From NCBI GenBank assembly GCA_020426515.1, contig JAGQPW010000010.1, forward strand, positions 3,963 to 39,333: a stretch of DNA of 35,371 nt, read 5' to 3'. Below, piece by piece: positions 25,896 through 34,760 of the stretch; position 1 is the stretch's first letter; each line of letters begins with the position of its first letter. Source of the DNA: Planctomycetaceae bacterium. Lineage in GTDB: Bacteria; Planctomycetota; Planctomycetia; Planctomycetales; Planctomycetaceae. The notes under the pieces were generated by a model. It searched no databases, was not told the origin of the DNA, and saw nothing but the letters and a program-made list of their open reading frames with translations. The position numbers and the translations under genes were made by a program.

Positions 25896-28586
25896 TCACC
25901 CCGCATCGTACCAGTTGTCGCCGACCTTGCTGTCGACGACGACTGGGACGGCAAGGGGCAATGCCTGCTCCATTTCTGTTCGAGCCAGGTCCAGCAGCGA
26001 CTCCACCTGTTCGGCGGGCGTCTCAAAGACCAGTTCGTCGTGAATCTGAAGCAGCATACGGGCGGGATGCGCTTCGCGATGCAGACGCTCTCGCACATTC
26101 AGCATCGCCTGCTTGATCAGGTCCGCGGCCGATCCCTGAATGACGGTATTCACCGCAGTCCGCTCCGGCAGATTCAGGTTGCCGAAGCGTTTCGGCCGAA
26201 TCCCGGAGATTTCCCGGCGGCGACCGAGGATGGTGCGGGCATACCCGGTCTCGCGACATTCGGTCAGTGTCTCTTCGACGAAGTTGCGGACGCCGGCATA
26301 GGTGTTGAAGTAATCGTCGATGAATTCTGCTGCATCGTCCTGGCTGATCTTCAATGACGCAGCAAGACCGTAGGAAGTCTGCCCGTAGATCACACCAAAG
26401 TTCACGGCCTTGGCAACCCGTCGCATGTCGCTGGTCACTTCGGTCACAGGGACATCATACACCTGACCGGCCACAACCGCGTGAATGTCGAGCCCCTCAC
26501 GGAACGCCTGCATCAGGTTTTCATCGCGACAGAAGTGAGCCAGCATCCGCAGTTCAATTTGCGAGTAGTCGAGACACACCAGCTTCCAGCCCGGCTGCGA
26601 GGGAATAAAGGCCTTGCGAATCAGTCGGCCTTCTTCGGTGCGAATGGGAATGTTCTGCAGGTTCGGATCACTTGAGCTGAGCCGTCCCGTGGCGGCAGTG
26701 ACCTGACTGAAGGATGTATGCACGTTGCGTGTGCGGCGATTGACCAGCGCAGGGAGGGCATCGAGATAGGTTCCCTTGAGTTTGGCGAGTCCTCGGTGTT
26801 CGATGATCTTGGCTGGCAAAGGATGCTTCTCGGCGAGCCGCTCAAGCACTTCTTCGTTGGTGCTTGGCCCTGTCTTGGTTCGTTTAATGACCGGCAGCTT
26901 GAGTTCATCGAAGAGAATCTTGCCCAGCTGTTTGGGCGAGGCAATGTTGAACTCCTGCCCGGCAATCTCGTGAATCTCCGCCACGAGGGCATCGAGTTTG
27001 ACGGAGACCGCTTTGCTTTGCCGCTTGAGTTCCTCCACGTCAATCCGCACGCCGTTCCATTCCATTTCGGCGAGCACATCAATCAGCGGCCGTTCCAGGT
27101 TCCAGTACAGGTCCCACAGCCCCTGTTCGCGGAGTTTGACATCAATCATCTCGGCAATCTGCCAGGCAACGTCTGCGTCCTCGGTGGCATACTCCGCCGC
27201 CTTGTCGACGTCGACGTCAAACATCTGCAACTGCTTCTTGCCTTTCCCGATCAGATCGCTGATGGGGATCATTTCGCGAAACAGGTAGCGTTTGCTGAGT
27301 TCATCGAGCCCATGGCTGATGGCACCAGCATCAAGCAGATAGTCGCCGATCATCGGATCGAGTCCGAGACCTTTCAACTCCACACCCGCCCGCCGCAGCA
27401 CCAGCATGTCGTACTTGATGTTCTGGTTGACGACCTCGACCTCGGGATCTTCCAGCAGCGGCCTGAGGGCATCCAGCACAAGCTGTGGATCAACTACTTC
27501 GGAGCCCCGAGGTCCATCCACAGCGATGTAGTAGCCTGTGTCGGATTCCCAGCAGATCGCCCAGCCAACGATGTCCGCCTCCAGAGGGTTGAGACTCGTC
27601 GTTTCGAGATCGACACACAACTTTCGAACACCCTCCAGTTTTTTCTGAAACGCGGCAAACTGATCCGCATTGCGAATCACTTCCCAGTGCCGCTTGTGTT
27701 CTCCCTTGTTCGTAAATCTGGCATCGTTCAGGGCGGTCTGCATCTCAGTGGCGTAGCGCCGAAAGCCGAAGTCCGTGAACAAGTCATACAGCCGCTGGTA
27801 ATCCGGTTCGTGGACCCGGGCGGTCTCCCAGTCGACCTGAATTGGCAGGTCAGTGCGGAGTGTCACCAGTTCGCGGCTCATCAGCGCCTGATCGGCGTAG
27901 GTCTTCAGGTTCTCGGTCAGTTTCTTGCCGGGAGCCTTGTCCGCATTCGCGAGCACCTCTTCCAGCGTGCCGAACTGCTGCAACAATGCCGAGGCCTTCT
28001 TCGGCCCGACCATGGGAACGCCGGGAACGTTGTCGACGCTGTCTCCGACCAGTGACTGAAAGTCGATCACCTGATCGGGGCGTACTCCCCAATCTTCCAG
28101 CAGCCCTTCTTCGTCCAGGAACTGCTTCTTGCGGATGCTGTAGATTTTGACCTTTGGCGTAATGAGCTGGCGGGCATCCTTGTCGCTGGTGACGATCCGC
28201 ACATCCATACCCGCCGCTTCGGCCTGCCGGGCCAGCGTGGCAATCACGTCGTCCGCTTCCCAGCCAGGGCACGAGACAACCGGAATGCGAAAACCTTCCA
28301 CCACATCCAGAATCAGGGGAATCTGCGGGCGCAGATCGTCTGGCATTTCACCGCGATTCGCCTTGTAGTCATCGTAGATAGCGACCCGTTCCTGCTCGCC
28401 CTGCGACTCCATCGCGCAAATCAGGTGCGTGGGCTGCTTCTCCTTGATGATGTGCTGGAGATCACCAGTGAAGCCAAAGATGGCATTGGTTGGCTGTCCG
28501 CGCGTCCCGGTCATCGGCTGCCGAATGGCGTGATAGACCTGAAAGACGAGCGAAAACGTATCAATGATGTACAGAGTATCGGCCAT
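25896..28586 (-). CDS. polA: DNA polymerase I
   Basis: The 896-aa enzyme keeps all three domains. The 5' nuclease part (1-290) has EADDVIATLA, VTSDKDARQLI and LVGDSVDNVPGVPMVG; one of its usual metal-ligand positions reads AMES instead of the AFD-type motif (Glu60). The 3'-5' exonuclease looks active: DLET (Asp326, Glu328), an NIKYDM motif and YATEDAD. The polymerase part has motif A VCLDYSQIELRM (Asp673), motif B RRVAKAVNFGVIYG and motif C QIHDELVFE (His849-Asp850-Glu851). It fills gaps during repair and Okazaki-fragment processing. It follows the enolase-superfamily gene by 72 bases on the same strand and ends tail to tail with sucA. The ATG at 28586 gives the normal start MADTLYIIDTFSLVFQ. 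Confidence 0.97.
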   Translation of the reverse strand: MADTLYIIDTFSLVFQVYHAIRQPMTGTRGQPTNAIFGFTGDLQHIIKEKQPTHLICAMESQGEQERVAIYDDYKANRGEMPDDLRPQIPLILDVVEGFRIPVVSCPGWEADDVIATLARQAEAAGMDVRIVTSDKDARQLITPKVKIYSIRKKQFLDEEGLLEDWGVRPDQVIDFQSLVGDSVDNVPGVPMVGPKKASALLQQFGTLEEVLANADKAPGKKLTENLKTYADQALMSRELVTLRTDLPIQVDWETARVHEPDYQRLYDLFTDFGFRRYATEMQTALNDARFTNKGEHKRHWEVIRNADQFAAFQKKLEGVRKLCVDLETTSLNPLEADIVGWAICWESDTGYYIAVDGPRGSEVVDPQLVLDALRPLLEDPEVEVVNQNIKYDMLVLRRAGVELKGLGLDPMIGDYLLDAGAISHGLDELSKRYLFREMIPISDLIGKGKKQLQMFDVDVDKAAEYATEDADVAWQIAEMIDVKLREQGLWDLYWNLERPLIDVLAEMEWNGVRIDVEELKRQSKAVSVKLDALVAEIHEIAGQEFNIASPKQLGKILFDELKLPVIKRTKTGPSTNEEVLERLAEKHPLPAKIIEHRGLAKLKGTYLDALPALVNRRTRNVHTSFSQVTAATGRLSSSDPNLQNIPIRTEEGRLIRKAFIPSQPGWKLVCLDYSQIELRMLAHFCRDENLMQAFREGLDIHAVVAGQVYDVPVTEVTSDMRRVAKAVNFGVIYGQTSYGLAASLKISQDDAAEFIDDYFNTYAGVRNFVEETLTECRETGYARTILGRRREISGIRPKRFGNLNLPERTAVNTVIQGSAADLIKQAMLNVRERLHREAHPARMLLQIHDELVFETPAEQVESLLDLARTEMEQALPLAVPVVVDSKVGDNWYDAG

Positions 28587-28658
28587 GAACTGCTCTCACG
28601 GGGCAAGGCTGTTGCGCGAGCCCCGATCGTAGCTTGTTCGACCGCGAAGGGCACGCCG

Positions 28659-30011
28659 CTAGAAGCCGAGTCCCAGACCTTGCAGCAGCGAGGTATCGAC
28701 CGTGCCGTCGGTGATGTCGAACATGCCCGGGAAGTCGTGAGCCCAGACCTTGTTCGCAGCGGGACAGTACTGACGACTGTTCCCTTCGATTGCAGCCACA
28801 CCGGGAATGCGAGCGGCCAGACTCGCAGAGTGCAGGAACGAATATCCGGGGCACGTCAGATCCTGCACGCACAGAAACATACCGAACTTCTGTGCGGCGG
28901 CCGCCGCGAAGAGTGCTTCGGTGTGTCCCTTGCAGGCCTTGAGTGCCACGCCGCTGTAGCCCTGTTCGCGGGCCAGCAGCAGGGCATCGTAGTCGATCAA
29001 CGATTCGTCAATGACCACGGGCTTAATCGCCGCGGCCTTGTGCATTTTGTTATCGGGATGCGACTTCAAGTCGCGGTGCGTCGGCTGCTCGATGTACTGA
29101 ATCCGGTCGAATGCTGCGGGATTCTGTTCACGAATGCGGCTCAGGAATCCCAGCACGTAGTCGACGTTCTCACACTTCTCATTGAAGTCGACAGAATAAA
29201 ACCAGGTGGAGCAGCCACGAGCCGCCTGCGTCTCCGCAGCCACGGCATCAACCGCCAGCACCCGGTTCACATCCCAGTCGAGATCCTCGCCATTGAGTTT
29301 AATTTTCAAATGCGTCAGTCCATCGGCCTTGATCCAATCGGCCAGCGTCTCTGGAAGACCATCGCCAATGGGGGCCTCGACATCGGCTGCCGTCAATGGG
29401 TCGAGAGCGCCCACCAGATGGTACAGCGGCATGCGGGCCTTGGGCTCACGCAGCGTGTACTGGTCGAGGTATTCACCTGCGAACTGTTCGTCGAGATACT
29501 CGGACAGGTCGTGGTGCATGTACTCCTTGGAGAGCGCGTTGTAGCTGTTGACGTCGTTGACCTTGCCGAAAGCATCGTGCAGAGCGGCATCAATCGGACT
29601 GGCCGCAACGAGTTGAGCCAGTTCTGGCAGTGGGGCGGACAATCCGCGTCGATTTGCAATCACCTTGGCCGAGTGATGGTATTCCGCCGATGCCGTGAAG
29701 ATGAGATCGATCGGGTGACCATACTCCTGCAGACCTTCGACCAGGAGCACGATGCGCTCGGCGAAGTCGACCATGGCGGCGCTGGTGTCGTCCGGAGAGA
29801 GCTCGTTCGACGGCCAGGCCCAGACTTGTCCGACCGGCATGCTGCCAAAGCCGACTGCATGTTTCTTGGCCTTATTCTCAACGGTGACTTCCACGTTGAT
29901 TAACTTATGCCGATCCATCACACGCCCCCCAAACTTCAGCGGGGTCCGGAATGGAAAGTCGTCGTAGGTGATGTTGATATCGACGACGCGAATGTCAGTA
30001 GGCCGGGGCAT
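28659..30011 (-). CDS. Enolase-superfamily (mandelate racemase/muconate lactonizing-like) enzyme
   Basis: This 450-aa protein has the superfamily's capping domain (residues 1 to about 150) and a TIM barrel with a full catalytic set: a KxK pair Lys236/Lys238 (LKIKLNG), metal ligands Asp275 (SVDFNEK), Glu308 (YIEQP) and Asp335 (VIDES), and Lys358 (ALKACKG) on the opposite face. Such enzymes abstract a proton alpha to a carboxylate and then racemise, dehydrate or cyclise. The two-lysine arrangement suits the muconate lactonizing/dipeptide epimerase branch better than a His-dependent mandelate racemase; the substrate is unknown. At 450 aa it is longer than most (about 350-400), mainly from extra capping-domain segments. 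The start ATG at 30011 is followed by MPRPTDIRVVDINITYDDFPF. polA lies downstream in the same direction. Confidence 0.85.
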   Translation of the reverse strand: MPRPTDIRVVDINITYDDFPFRTPLKFGGRVMDRHKLINVEVTVENKAKKHAVGFGSMPVGQVWAWPSNELSPDDTSAAMVDFAERIVLLVEGLQEYGHPIDLIFTASAEYHHSAKVIANRRGLSAPLPELAQLVAASPIDAALHDAFGKVNDVNSYNALSKEYMHHDLSEYLDEQFAGEYLDQYTLREPKARMPLYHLVGALDPLTAADVEAPIGDGLPETLADWIKADGLTHLKIKLNGEDLDWDVNRVLAVDAVAAETQAARGCSTWFYSVDFNEKCENVDYVLGFLSRIREQNPAAFDRIQYIEQPTHRDLKSHPDNKMHKAAAIKPVVIDESLIDYDALLLAREQGYSGVALKACKGHTEALFAAAAAQKFGMFLCVQDLTCPGYSFLHSASLAARIPGVAAIEGNSRQYCPAANKVWAHDFPGMFDITDGTVDTSLLQGLGLGF

Positions 30012-30318
30012 GATTTCAGGGTGGAGTTGTCAGCGTTCTTTCGACTCTCAACTCCGAGAGTCTCAAACAAGCAAGGAACACGGATGCCAGTCGCCAGGCC
30101 GCCGTTCCGTTGAATGTTAGCAACAGGCAGGCGCCCCGCGGGGCCGATTCTATGGGGGCGCATCGGATTGGTGCAATTGGAGTTGGCCCGTCGAAGACCC
30201 GCGTGAAGCGATTTCTTTGAATCTCTCCCCGGAAGCGGGCACGCTCAACCGGCCAGCTGGCGGGCTTCTCGACCAGAATGCAGCAGATGTCGAACGGGAC
30301 TGTTGCCGAACGAGCGGC
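30012..30318. other. Intergenic region upstream of the enolase-superfamily gene
   Basis: These 307 bases hold no gene I can support. There is a 7-bp perfect stem-loop (GACTCTC 30043-30049 with GAGAGTC 30056-30062) just before the enolase-superfamily start, and a 12-bp palindrome GCCCCGCGGGGC (30133-30144). The promoter of the enolase-superfamily gene and the terminator of the DUF1501 gene should lie here; I could not pinpoint either. Confidence 0.4.
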
Positions 30319-31632
30319 CTACCCGGGCAGCAACCGATCAATCGGCGAGCCTTCGGCCAAGGCGAGCGGTCGGCCAATTGGTGTGATGATCTGTTCGCCT
30401 GGATCGAGCCCCAGTCGCGTGAGCAGCGTCGCGTACAGGTCGGGAATTTCGATGGGATCGGCTGGCAGCGTGCGGCTTTTTTGCGGCCGGTCACGTTCCT
30501 GATAGCTCAATTCGGGATTCGTCTCACCAATCACGAGCCCCTGCGTCAATCCGCCTCCCCCCAAGACGCACGAGAATCCCATGGGCCAGTGATCGCGTCC
30601 ATTGTTCACATTCAGCCAGGGAGTCCGTCCAAATTCGCCAATGCACATGACAATGGTCGAATCCCAGAGATCCCGTTCCACAAGATCCTGAACGAGCGCG
30701 GCAAATGCCGGGTCCAAAATTTCGGCCTGCGCCGCCTGTCCTTCGAAGTTATTGATGTGCGTATCGAAACCGCTCAAAGTGACCTGCACAGCGCGAACTC
30801 CCATTTCGATCAGCCGACGGGCCACCAGACAACCCCGGCCGAATCGGGAATCCCCGTAACGTTCTTGCGTTTCCGTGGACTCATCATCCAGTTCGAAAGC
30901 TTTCAACTGCTCCGAAGTCATCATCCGCAGCGCCTTGTCGACCACATGTTCATGCAACGTCGCCTCCAGTTGCAGCTGTCGCTGACGACGAAACGCATCG
31001 GACACAACATTCAGCCCTTCCAGTCGGCGGGCTTGTCGTTCATCACCAACACGCGGCCGAAGGTTGTTGATGTTGTTTCCCGGGTCGAAGATGCGAAAGG
31101 CATCGTACTGGTCGCCCAGGTAGCCTCCCCGGGGGACAGCGAAGTTGTCGCCGGTCGCCAGGGCAATGTGCTGCGGGATCTCGACGTTTGGATTTCCGAG
31201 CTTCCTCGCGACCAGTGCCGTCATCGCCGGATGCACCACGGTCACATCGGGTCGGTAGCCTGTTTGCACGAAGTACGTTCCTCGTTCGTGATCTCCTTCC
31301 TTTGAGACCAGCGAGCGAATGACAGACAGGTGATGCATCTGCTCCGCCATGCGTGGATAGGTGTGCGCGATTTCCAGTCCCGGAACGGTGGTGCCAATCC
31401 GCTGAATACCACCTCCATGCTCCACGTCGGGATGCGGGTCCCAGGAGTCGAGATGACTTGGTCCCCCGGCCATCCACAACGTCAACAGTGAAGTCGGTCG
31501 CTCCGGCCCGCGACGCTCGGCAGCCTTCCCCTCCAGATGGGGGACGAGGAACGACACTCCCAGTCCGCCAACGATGCGCAACACATCCCGCCGACTGACG
31601 CGCTGTAACCATTGTTCAACGAAACGCTGCAT
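30319..31632 (-). CDS. DUF1501 family Tat-exported protein
   Basis: The 437-aa protein is a typical planctomycete DUF1501 member, a family with an alkaline-phosphatase/sulfatase-like fold whose function is unknown. It begins with a Tat signal (VSRRDVLRIVGGLGVSFLVP, Arg14-Arg15). Conserved stretches include LLTLWMAGGPSHLDSWDPHP, GDHERGTYFVQTGYRPD, VTLSGFDTHINNFEGQ and the C-terminal MCIGEFGRTPWLN with NGRDHWPMGFS. The ATG at 31632 is chosen because AGGAG lies seven bases upstream and overlaps the stop codon of the preceding DUF1549/1553 gene; the frame is open to 31707 but that part is not needed. The pair DUF1549/1553 then DUF1501 recurs throughout planctomycete genomes and is thought to work together in the periplasm. 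Confidence 0.92.
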   Translation of the reverse strand: MQRFVEQWLQRVSRRDVLRIVGGLGVSFLVPHLEGKAAERRGPERPTSLLTLWMAGGPSHLDSWDPHPDVEHGGGIQRIGTTVPGLEIAHTYPRMAEQMHHLSVIRSLVSKEGDHERGTYFVQTGYRPDVTVVHPAMTALVARKLGNPNVEIPQHIALATGDNFAVPRGGYLGDQYDAFRIFDPGNNINNLRPRVGDERQARRLEGLNVVSDAFRRQRQLQLEATLHEHVVDKALRMMTSEQLKAFELDDESTETQERYGDSRFGRGCLVARRLIEMGVRAVQVTLSGFDTHINNFEGQAAQAEILDPAFAALVQDLVERDLWDSTIVMCIGEFGRTPWLNVNNGRDHWPMGFSCVLGGGGLTQGLVIGETNPELSYQERDRPQKSRTLPADPIEIPDLYATLLTRLGLDPGEQIITPIGRPLALAEGSPIDRLLPG

Positions 31633-31639
31633 CGTCGGG

Positions 31640-31644
31640 CTCCT
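31640..31644 (-). promoter_or_regulatory. Shine-Dalgarno overlapping the upstream stop codon
   Basis: AGGAG (31644-31640) shares two bases with the TAG stop (31645-31643) of the DUF1549/1553 gene and lies seven bases before the DUF1501 ATG. This supports translational coupling of the two genes and fixes the DUF1501 start. Confidence 0.65.
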
Positions 31645-33313
31645 AGTGGTTCCAGGAAAACTCGGGGGAATTGAAGAGATCCCAGAACAGATCCTGTGCT
31701 TCGTCACTCAGATTACTGCCTCGCTGCCCTTTCCATTGCTCCTGGAAATACGCGGCTTCTTCCACTGTGGGACGCCGCGTCAGACAGACGAGGAAGGCCG
31801 TTTCCAGCATCTTTTCGGGCGTTGAGGAGGTGATCATGATTCGCCCCAAGGCCAGAAACGGGTTTGGCTCGGTCAGCTCACGTGAAAGCTGTCCATTCAT
31901 CCGCAACAGAGCCTGGGGGATCGTTCCCACTCGATCCTGAAGTTCATCGACACCGGGGTCCCCAAACTGTTCCACAAAGTTGTTTTCACGGGCGTACCTC
32001 ATCACGCGCACGATCAGATGAGAATTCTGATCGACCGTGTGAATGTACGTGGCCTGCAGCATCGAACCAATCACCTGCTCGGGACGCAGCCTGACCAGTG
32101 GAAAGACCCCCCAGGATCGTTCCACGGTTTCCAGTTGCTGCCGCAACTCGGCCCGTTCGACCTCCGTTGTTTCATTCAGATCGACATCGGCCGTCAGTGG
32201 ATGCACGGACGACATGCGGAACGCCTGCGACATTGCGACGACGCGAATCATCCGTCGCAGATCACAATCATGGGCTCGAAAGTCCGCCCCCAGCAGATCA
32301 AGCGTTCGCAGGTCCTCATCGAAATCGGGGTCTGGCAGGTCATCCACCGGCCGGTCCTGCTGGAAAGGCTTCCCAAACATCAGCCCCCAGACGCGATTGG
32401 CAATCGCCCGTTCAAACCGCCTGTTTTCGGGATGGGTCACCCAGTGAGCCAGCTGCTCCCGCGTCAACGGGCCCTCGCCACACCACTCAACCGAGAACGG
32501 AACCTCAGGCTCAACCAGCCGGCCAGGCTCTTCCTGATCTTCCGCCTCCTTGATTCGAAATTCACGGCCGCGACGATCGACAACACCTGCGGGCGTGAGT
32601 CCCAGTTTCCCATAAAATGCTGTCAGCCCTTCGAACTCCGATTGTTTCCAATGGTCGAAGGGATGATCGTGGCACTGGGCACAATCGATTCGCTGCCCGA
32701 GAAAGGCACGGGTGGTCCGCGCCGTCAACTTGTTGGGATCGAATTCACCGTTGGCGAACGCGGCTGTCAGGAAGTTGACTTCTCCATCGCCAGTCCAAAC
32801 GCCGCTGGCCGCAATCATCTCGCGTACGATCTGATCGTAGGGAACATGCGTTTGCAGTTGCTCCGATAGCCATGCCTTGAATCGGTCGCGACGGAAAATC
32901 AGAAACTGCCCGGCTTCCACGCCGACATAGCAGCGAGCCAGACGCTCGGCGAAGTAATCGGCGAAACGACGATCCTCCAGCATCGTCGACAACCAATGAT
33001 CGAGGCGGTCCGGTCGCTGATCGGCTTCGAACATTCGCAATTCTTCCAGCGACGGAATCGTTCCATGGAGTGCCAGAGAAAGACGCCTTAGAACGGTCAG
33101 TTCGTCCGCTGGTACTGCCGGTGTGACGCTCCGCTCTGTCCACAGTCGGGCCAGCTCAGTATCGACCGCGGCAGCCGCAGCGCGGGCCGAAGCCAACTCG
33201 TCTGCTGCCACATCGGGCACGGAAACGGGATCGGGAGGCTGCGTCACCGCTGTCGTCAGCATCAGAATGCCGACGATTACGACCACGGCCCACAGAACCG
33301 ACCAACGTCTCAT
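31643..33313 (-). CDS. DUF1549/DUF1553 membrane-anchored protein
   Basis: From the ATG at 33313 it has 556 aa. A single N-terminal transmembrane segment (SVLWAVVVIVGILMLTTAV) anchors it, with the bulk in the periplasm. DUF1549 follows, with LRRLSLALHGTIPSLEEL, then DRFKAWLSEQLQTHVPYDQIVREMI, and the conserved CAQCHDHPFDHW, whose CxxCH could bind haem c. DUF1553 covers the second half (HPENRRFERAIANRVWGLMFG, and ARENNFVEQFGDPG). The family is abundant in planctomycetes and often fused to a PSCyt1 cytochrome domain, which is missing here, so the protein is compact. The frame is open to 33607, but that part covers the palindrome and lacks protein-like sequence. It is the first gene of a coupled pair with DUF1501, and a perfect 36-bp palindrome lies 86 bases upstream. 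Confidence 0.92.
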   Translation of the reverse strand: MRRWSVLWAVVVIVGILMLTTAVTQPPDPVSVPDVAADELASARAAAAAVDTELARLWTERSVTPAVPADELTVLRRLSLALHGTIPSLEELRMFEADQRPDRLDHWLSTMLEDRRFADYFAERLARCYVGVEAGQFLIFRRDRFKAWLSEQLQTHVPYDQIVREMIAASGVWTGDGEVNFLTAAFANGEFDPNKLTARTTRAFLGQRIDCAQCHDHPFDHWKQSEFEGLTAFYGKLGLTPAGVVDRRGREFRIKEAEDQEEPGRLVEPEVPFSVEWCGEGPLTREQLAHWVTHPENRRFERAIANRVWGLMFGKPFQQDRPVDDLPDPDFDEDLRTLDLLGADFRAHDCDLRRMIRVVAMSQAFRMSSVHPLTADVDLNETTEVERAELRQQLETVERSWGVFPLVRLRPEQVIGSMLQATYIHTVDQNSHLIVRVMRYARENNFVEQFGDPGVDELQDRVGTIPQALLRMNGQLSRELTEPNPFLALGRIMITSSTPEKMLETAFLVCLTRRPTVEEAAYFQEQWKGQRGSNLSDEAQDLFWDLFNSPEFSWNH

Positions 33314-33398
33314 CACTTTCACTTTCTCGACAGGCACGAGGCAGTTTGGCCATTCCCCGGTGGAGAAACATCGACCATACATTCTACCGCAGGAGTTC

Positions 33399-33434
33399 GC
33401 GTCCGGTTTCAACAGATCTGTTGAAACCGGACGC
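33399..33434. repeat. Perfect 36-bp palindrome between divergent genes
   Basis: The 18-base arm GCGTCCGGTTTCAACAGA (33399-33416) is followed at once by its exact reverse complement (33417-33434), without a loop or mismatch. It lies between the DUF1549/1553 gene (minus, starts 33313) and the membrane-protein gene (plus, starts 33507). The position suits an operator for a dimeric regulator controlling both, or a bidirectional hairpin. On the minus strand a TAGAAT box lies just beyond it, with a TTGAAA inside the palindrome at a long 20-base spacing. Confidence 0.9.
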
Positions 33435-33506
33435 AATGTGACTCGGGTAGTCAACTTAACCAACGTCTGCCTGTTCACACTGTCTGGATGACCTGAGCCA
33501 CTGCTG

Positions 33507-34760
33507 ATGTCCTCACTTCCCGCTGATTCTGCGCTGACCGCACCGGAACAGGCCGCCATCGAGCCTGCGAGTCCGTCTGAGCATGAACCGGCAGGCTCGG
33601 CACTCATTCTGCCATTGCAGCCGGACTACCCGCCCTGTCCTCACGTCTGGCGGGAACCGGGACGGTTCGTGTGGTGGGTCGGCCGAACTCTGTTTGCTCT
33701 GGTCAGCCTGCTGCTGATTCTGGCGATTGTCGCGGCGATCCCGATCGTGAATTTCATCGCATTGGGATTTCTGCTGGATGTCGAAGGGCGGGTGGCCCGC
33801 ACGGGCCGATTTCTCACCGCGTTCCCGTTTCTCAATCAGGCACCTCGTGTTGGTGTCATCGCCGCTGGTCTGTGGTGCTTCCTGCTGCCATTGCGAATTC
33901 TGGGCAGCTGGGCCGCAGATGCTCACCTCATCGATCCCGGATCGAGGGCAGACATCGGCCTTCATGTCGCCCTGAACATCGCCTGGTTCGTCATCACCGT
34001 GCATCTGCTGCTGGCACTGGCCCGCGGTGGTTCGATGACCTGTTTTGTCAGACCATGGAAGAACCTGGCCTGGCTACGTCAACAATTGCGGGAAGGTCAC
34101 TACCTGAGATCGGCGGGCCACAATGTCGGGCTGTTTGTGCAGCAACTGAGACTGCGGGAACTGTTCTGGCTGGGGGCTCGTGGATTTGCAGTGGCGCTGA
34201 TGTGGCTGCTGATCCCGACTGCATTTTACGCCGCGATGCGTCGACCCGATGTCGGCCCCGTATTGCTGACTGTCCTTGGCGGGCTGATGCTGGCCCTAAC
34301 TCTGATGTGGACTCCATTCCTACAGGCCCGTTTCGCCGCCACTGGGCAATTTCGCAGCGGATTGCAACTGCGGGAAATTCGTAACTTGTGGATGTACGCT
34401 CCCATTGCATGGACTGTTGCCACCATTTTTCTGTACCTGCTGGCGTTGCCGCTGTACCTGTTCAAAGCCGCTCTTCTGCCTCAGGACGCGATCTGGGTGA
34501 TGACGCTGGTCTTCATTGCCACCATCTACCCGACTCGGATTGTCACCGGCTGGGCCTACGGACGCGCTGTCCGCAAGCGAGATGAAGACCGACGAGCCAA
34601 CTGGAAGGTGCGTGTCGGGTGCAGCCTGCTCCTGTGGCCGCTGGTCGGCGTTTATGTGTTCATCCTCTACTTCACGCAGTTTCTGGGAGCCGAAGGCCGA
34701 CTGGTGCTGTTCGCCCACCATGCCCTGCTGCTGCCTGCTCCGTTTTTTCTCTCTTTGTGA
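33507..34760 (+). CDS. Polytopic membrane protein of unknown function
   Basis: I do not recognise a named family with certainty; it resembles DUF4013-type planctomycete membrane proteins. The 417-aa protein has a Pro/Ala-rich cytoplasmic N-terminus of about 50 residues and then about seven to nine hydrophobic segments (for example TLFALVSLLLILAIVAAIPI, GVIAAGLWCFLLPLRILGSW, LNIAWFVITVHLLLALA, PVLLTVLGGLMLALTLMW, TIFLYLLALPLYLFKAALL). A recurring feature is the loop NFIALGFLLDVEGRVARTGR, and a basic loop GRAVRKRDEDRRANWKVR. No transport or catalytic motif is visible. The ATG at 33507 is the first in frame. It is divergent from the DUF1549/1553 operon across the 36-bp palindrome and precedes clpP by about 290 bases. 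Confidence 0.75.
   Translation: MSSLPADSALTAPEQAAIEPASPSEHEPAGSALILPLQPDYPPCPHVWREPGRFVWWVGRTLFALVSLLLILAIVAAIPIVNFIALGFLLDVEGRVARTGRFLTAFPFLNQAPRVGVIAAGLWCFLLPLRILGSWAADAHLIDPGSRADIGLHVALNIAWFVITVHLLLALARGGSMTCFVRPWKNLAWLRQQLREGHYLRSAGHNVGLFVQQLRLRELFWLGARGFAVALMWLLIPTAFYAAMRRPDVGPVLLTVLGGLMLALTLMWTPFLQARFAATGQFRSGLQLREIRNLWMYAPIAWTVATIFLYLLALPLYLFKAALLPQDAIWVMTLVFIATIYPTRIVTGWAYGRAVRKRDEDRRANWKVRVGCSLLLWPLVGVYVFILYFTQFLGAEGRLVLFAHHALLLPAPFFLSL

Noticed and set aside
26718..29903. 445- and 492-codon plus-strand frames across polA and the enolase-superfamily gene
   Set aside because: They are antisense to conserved genes and span a real intergenic gap; their translations show no family features.
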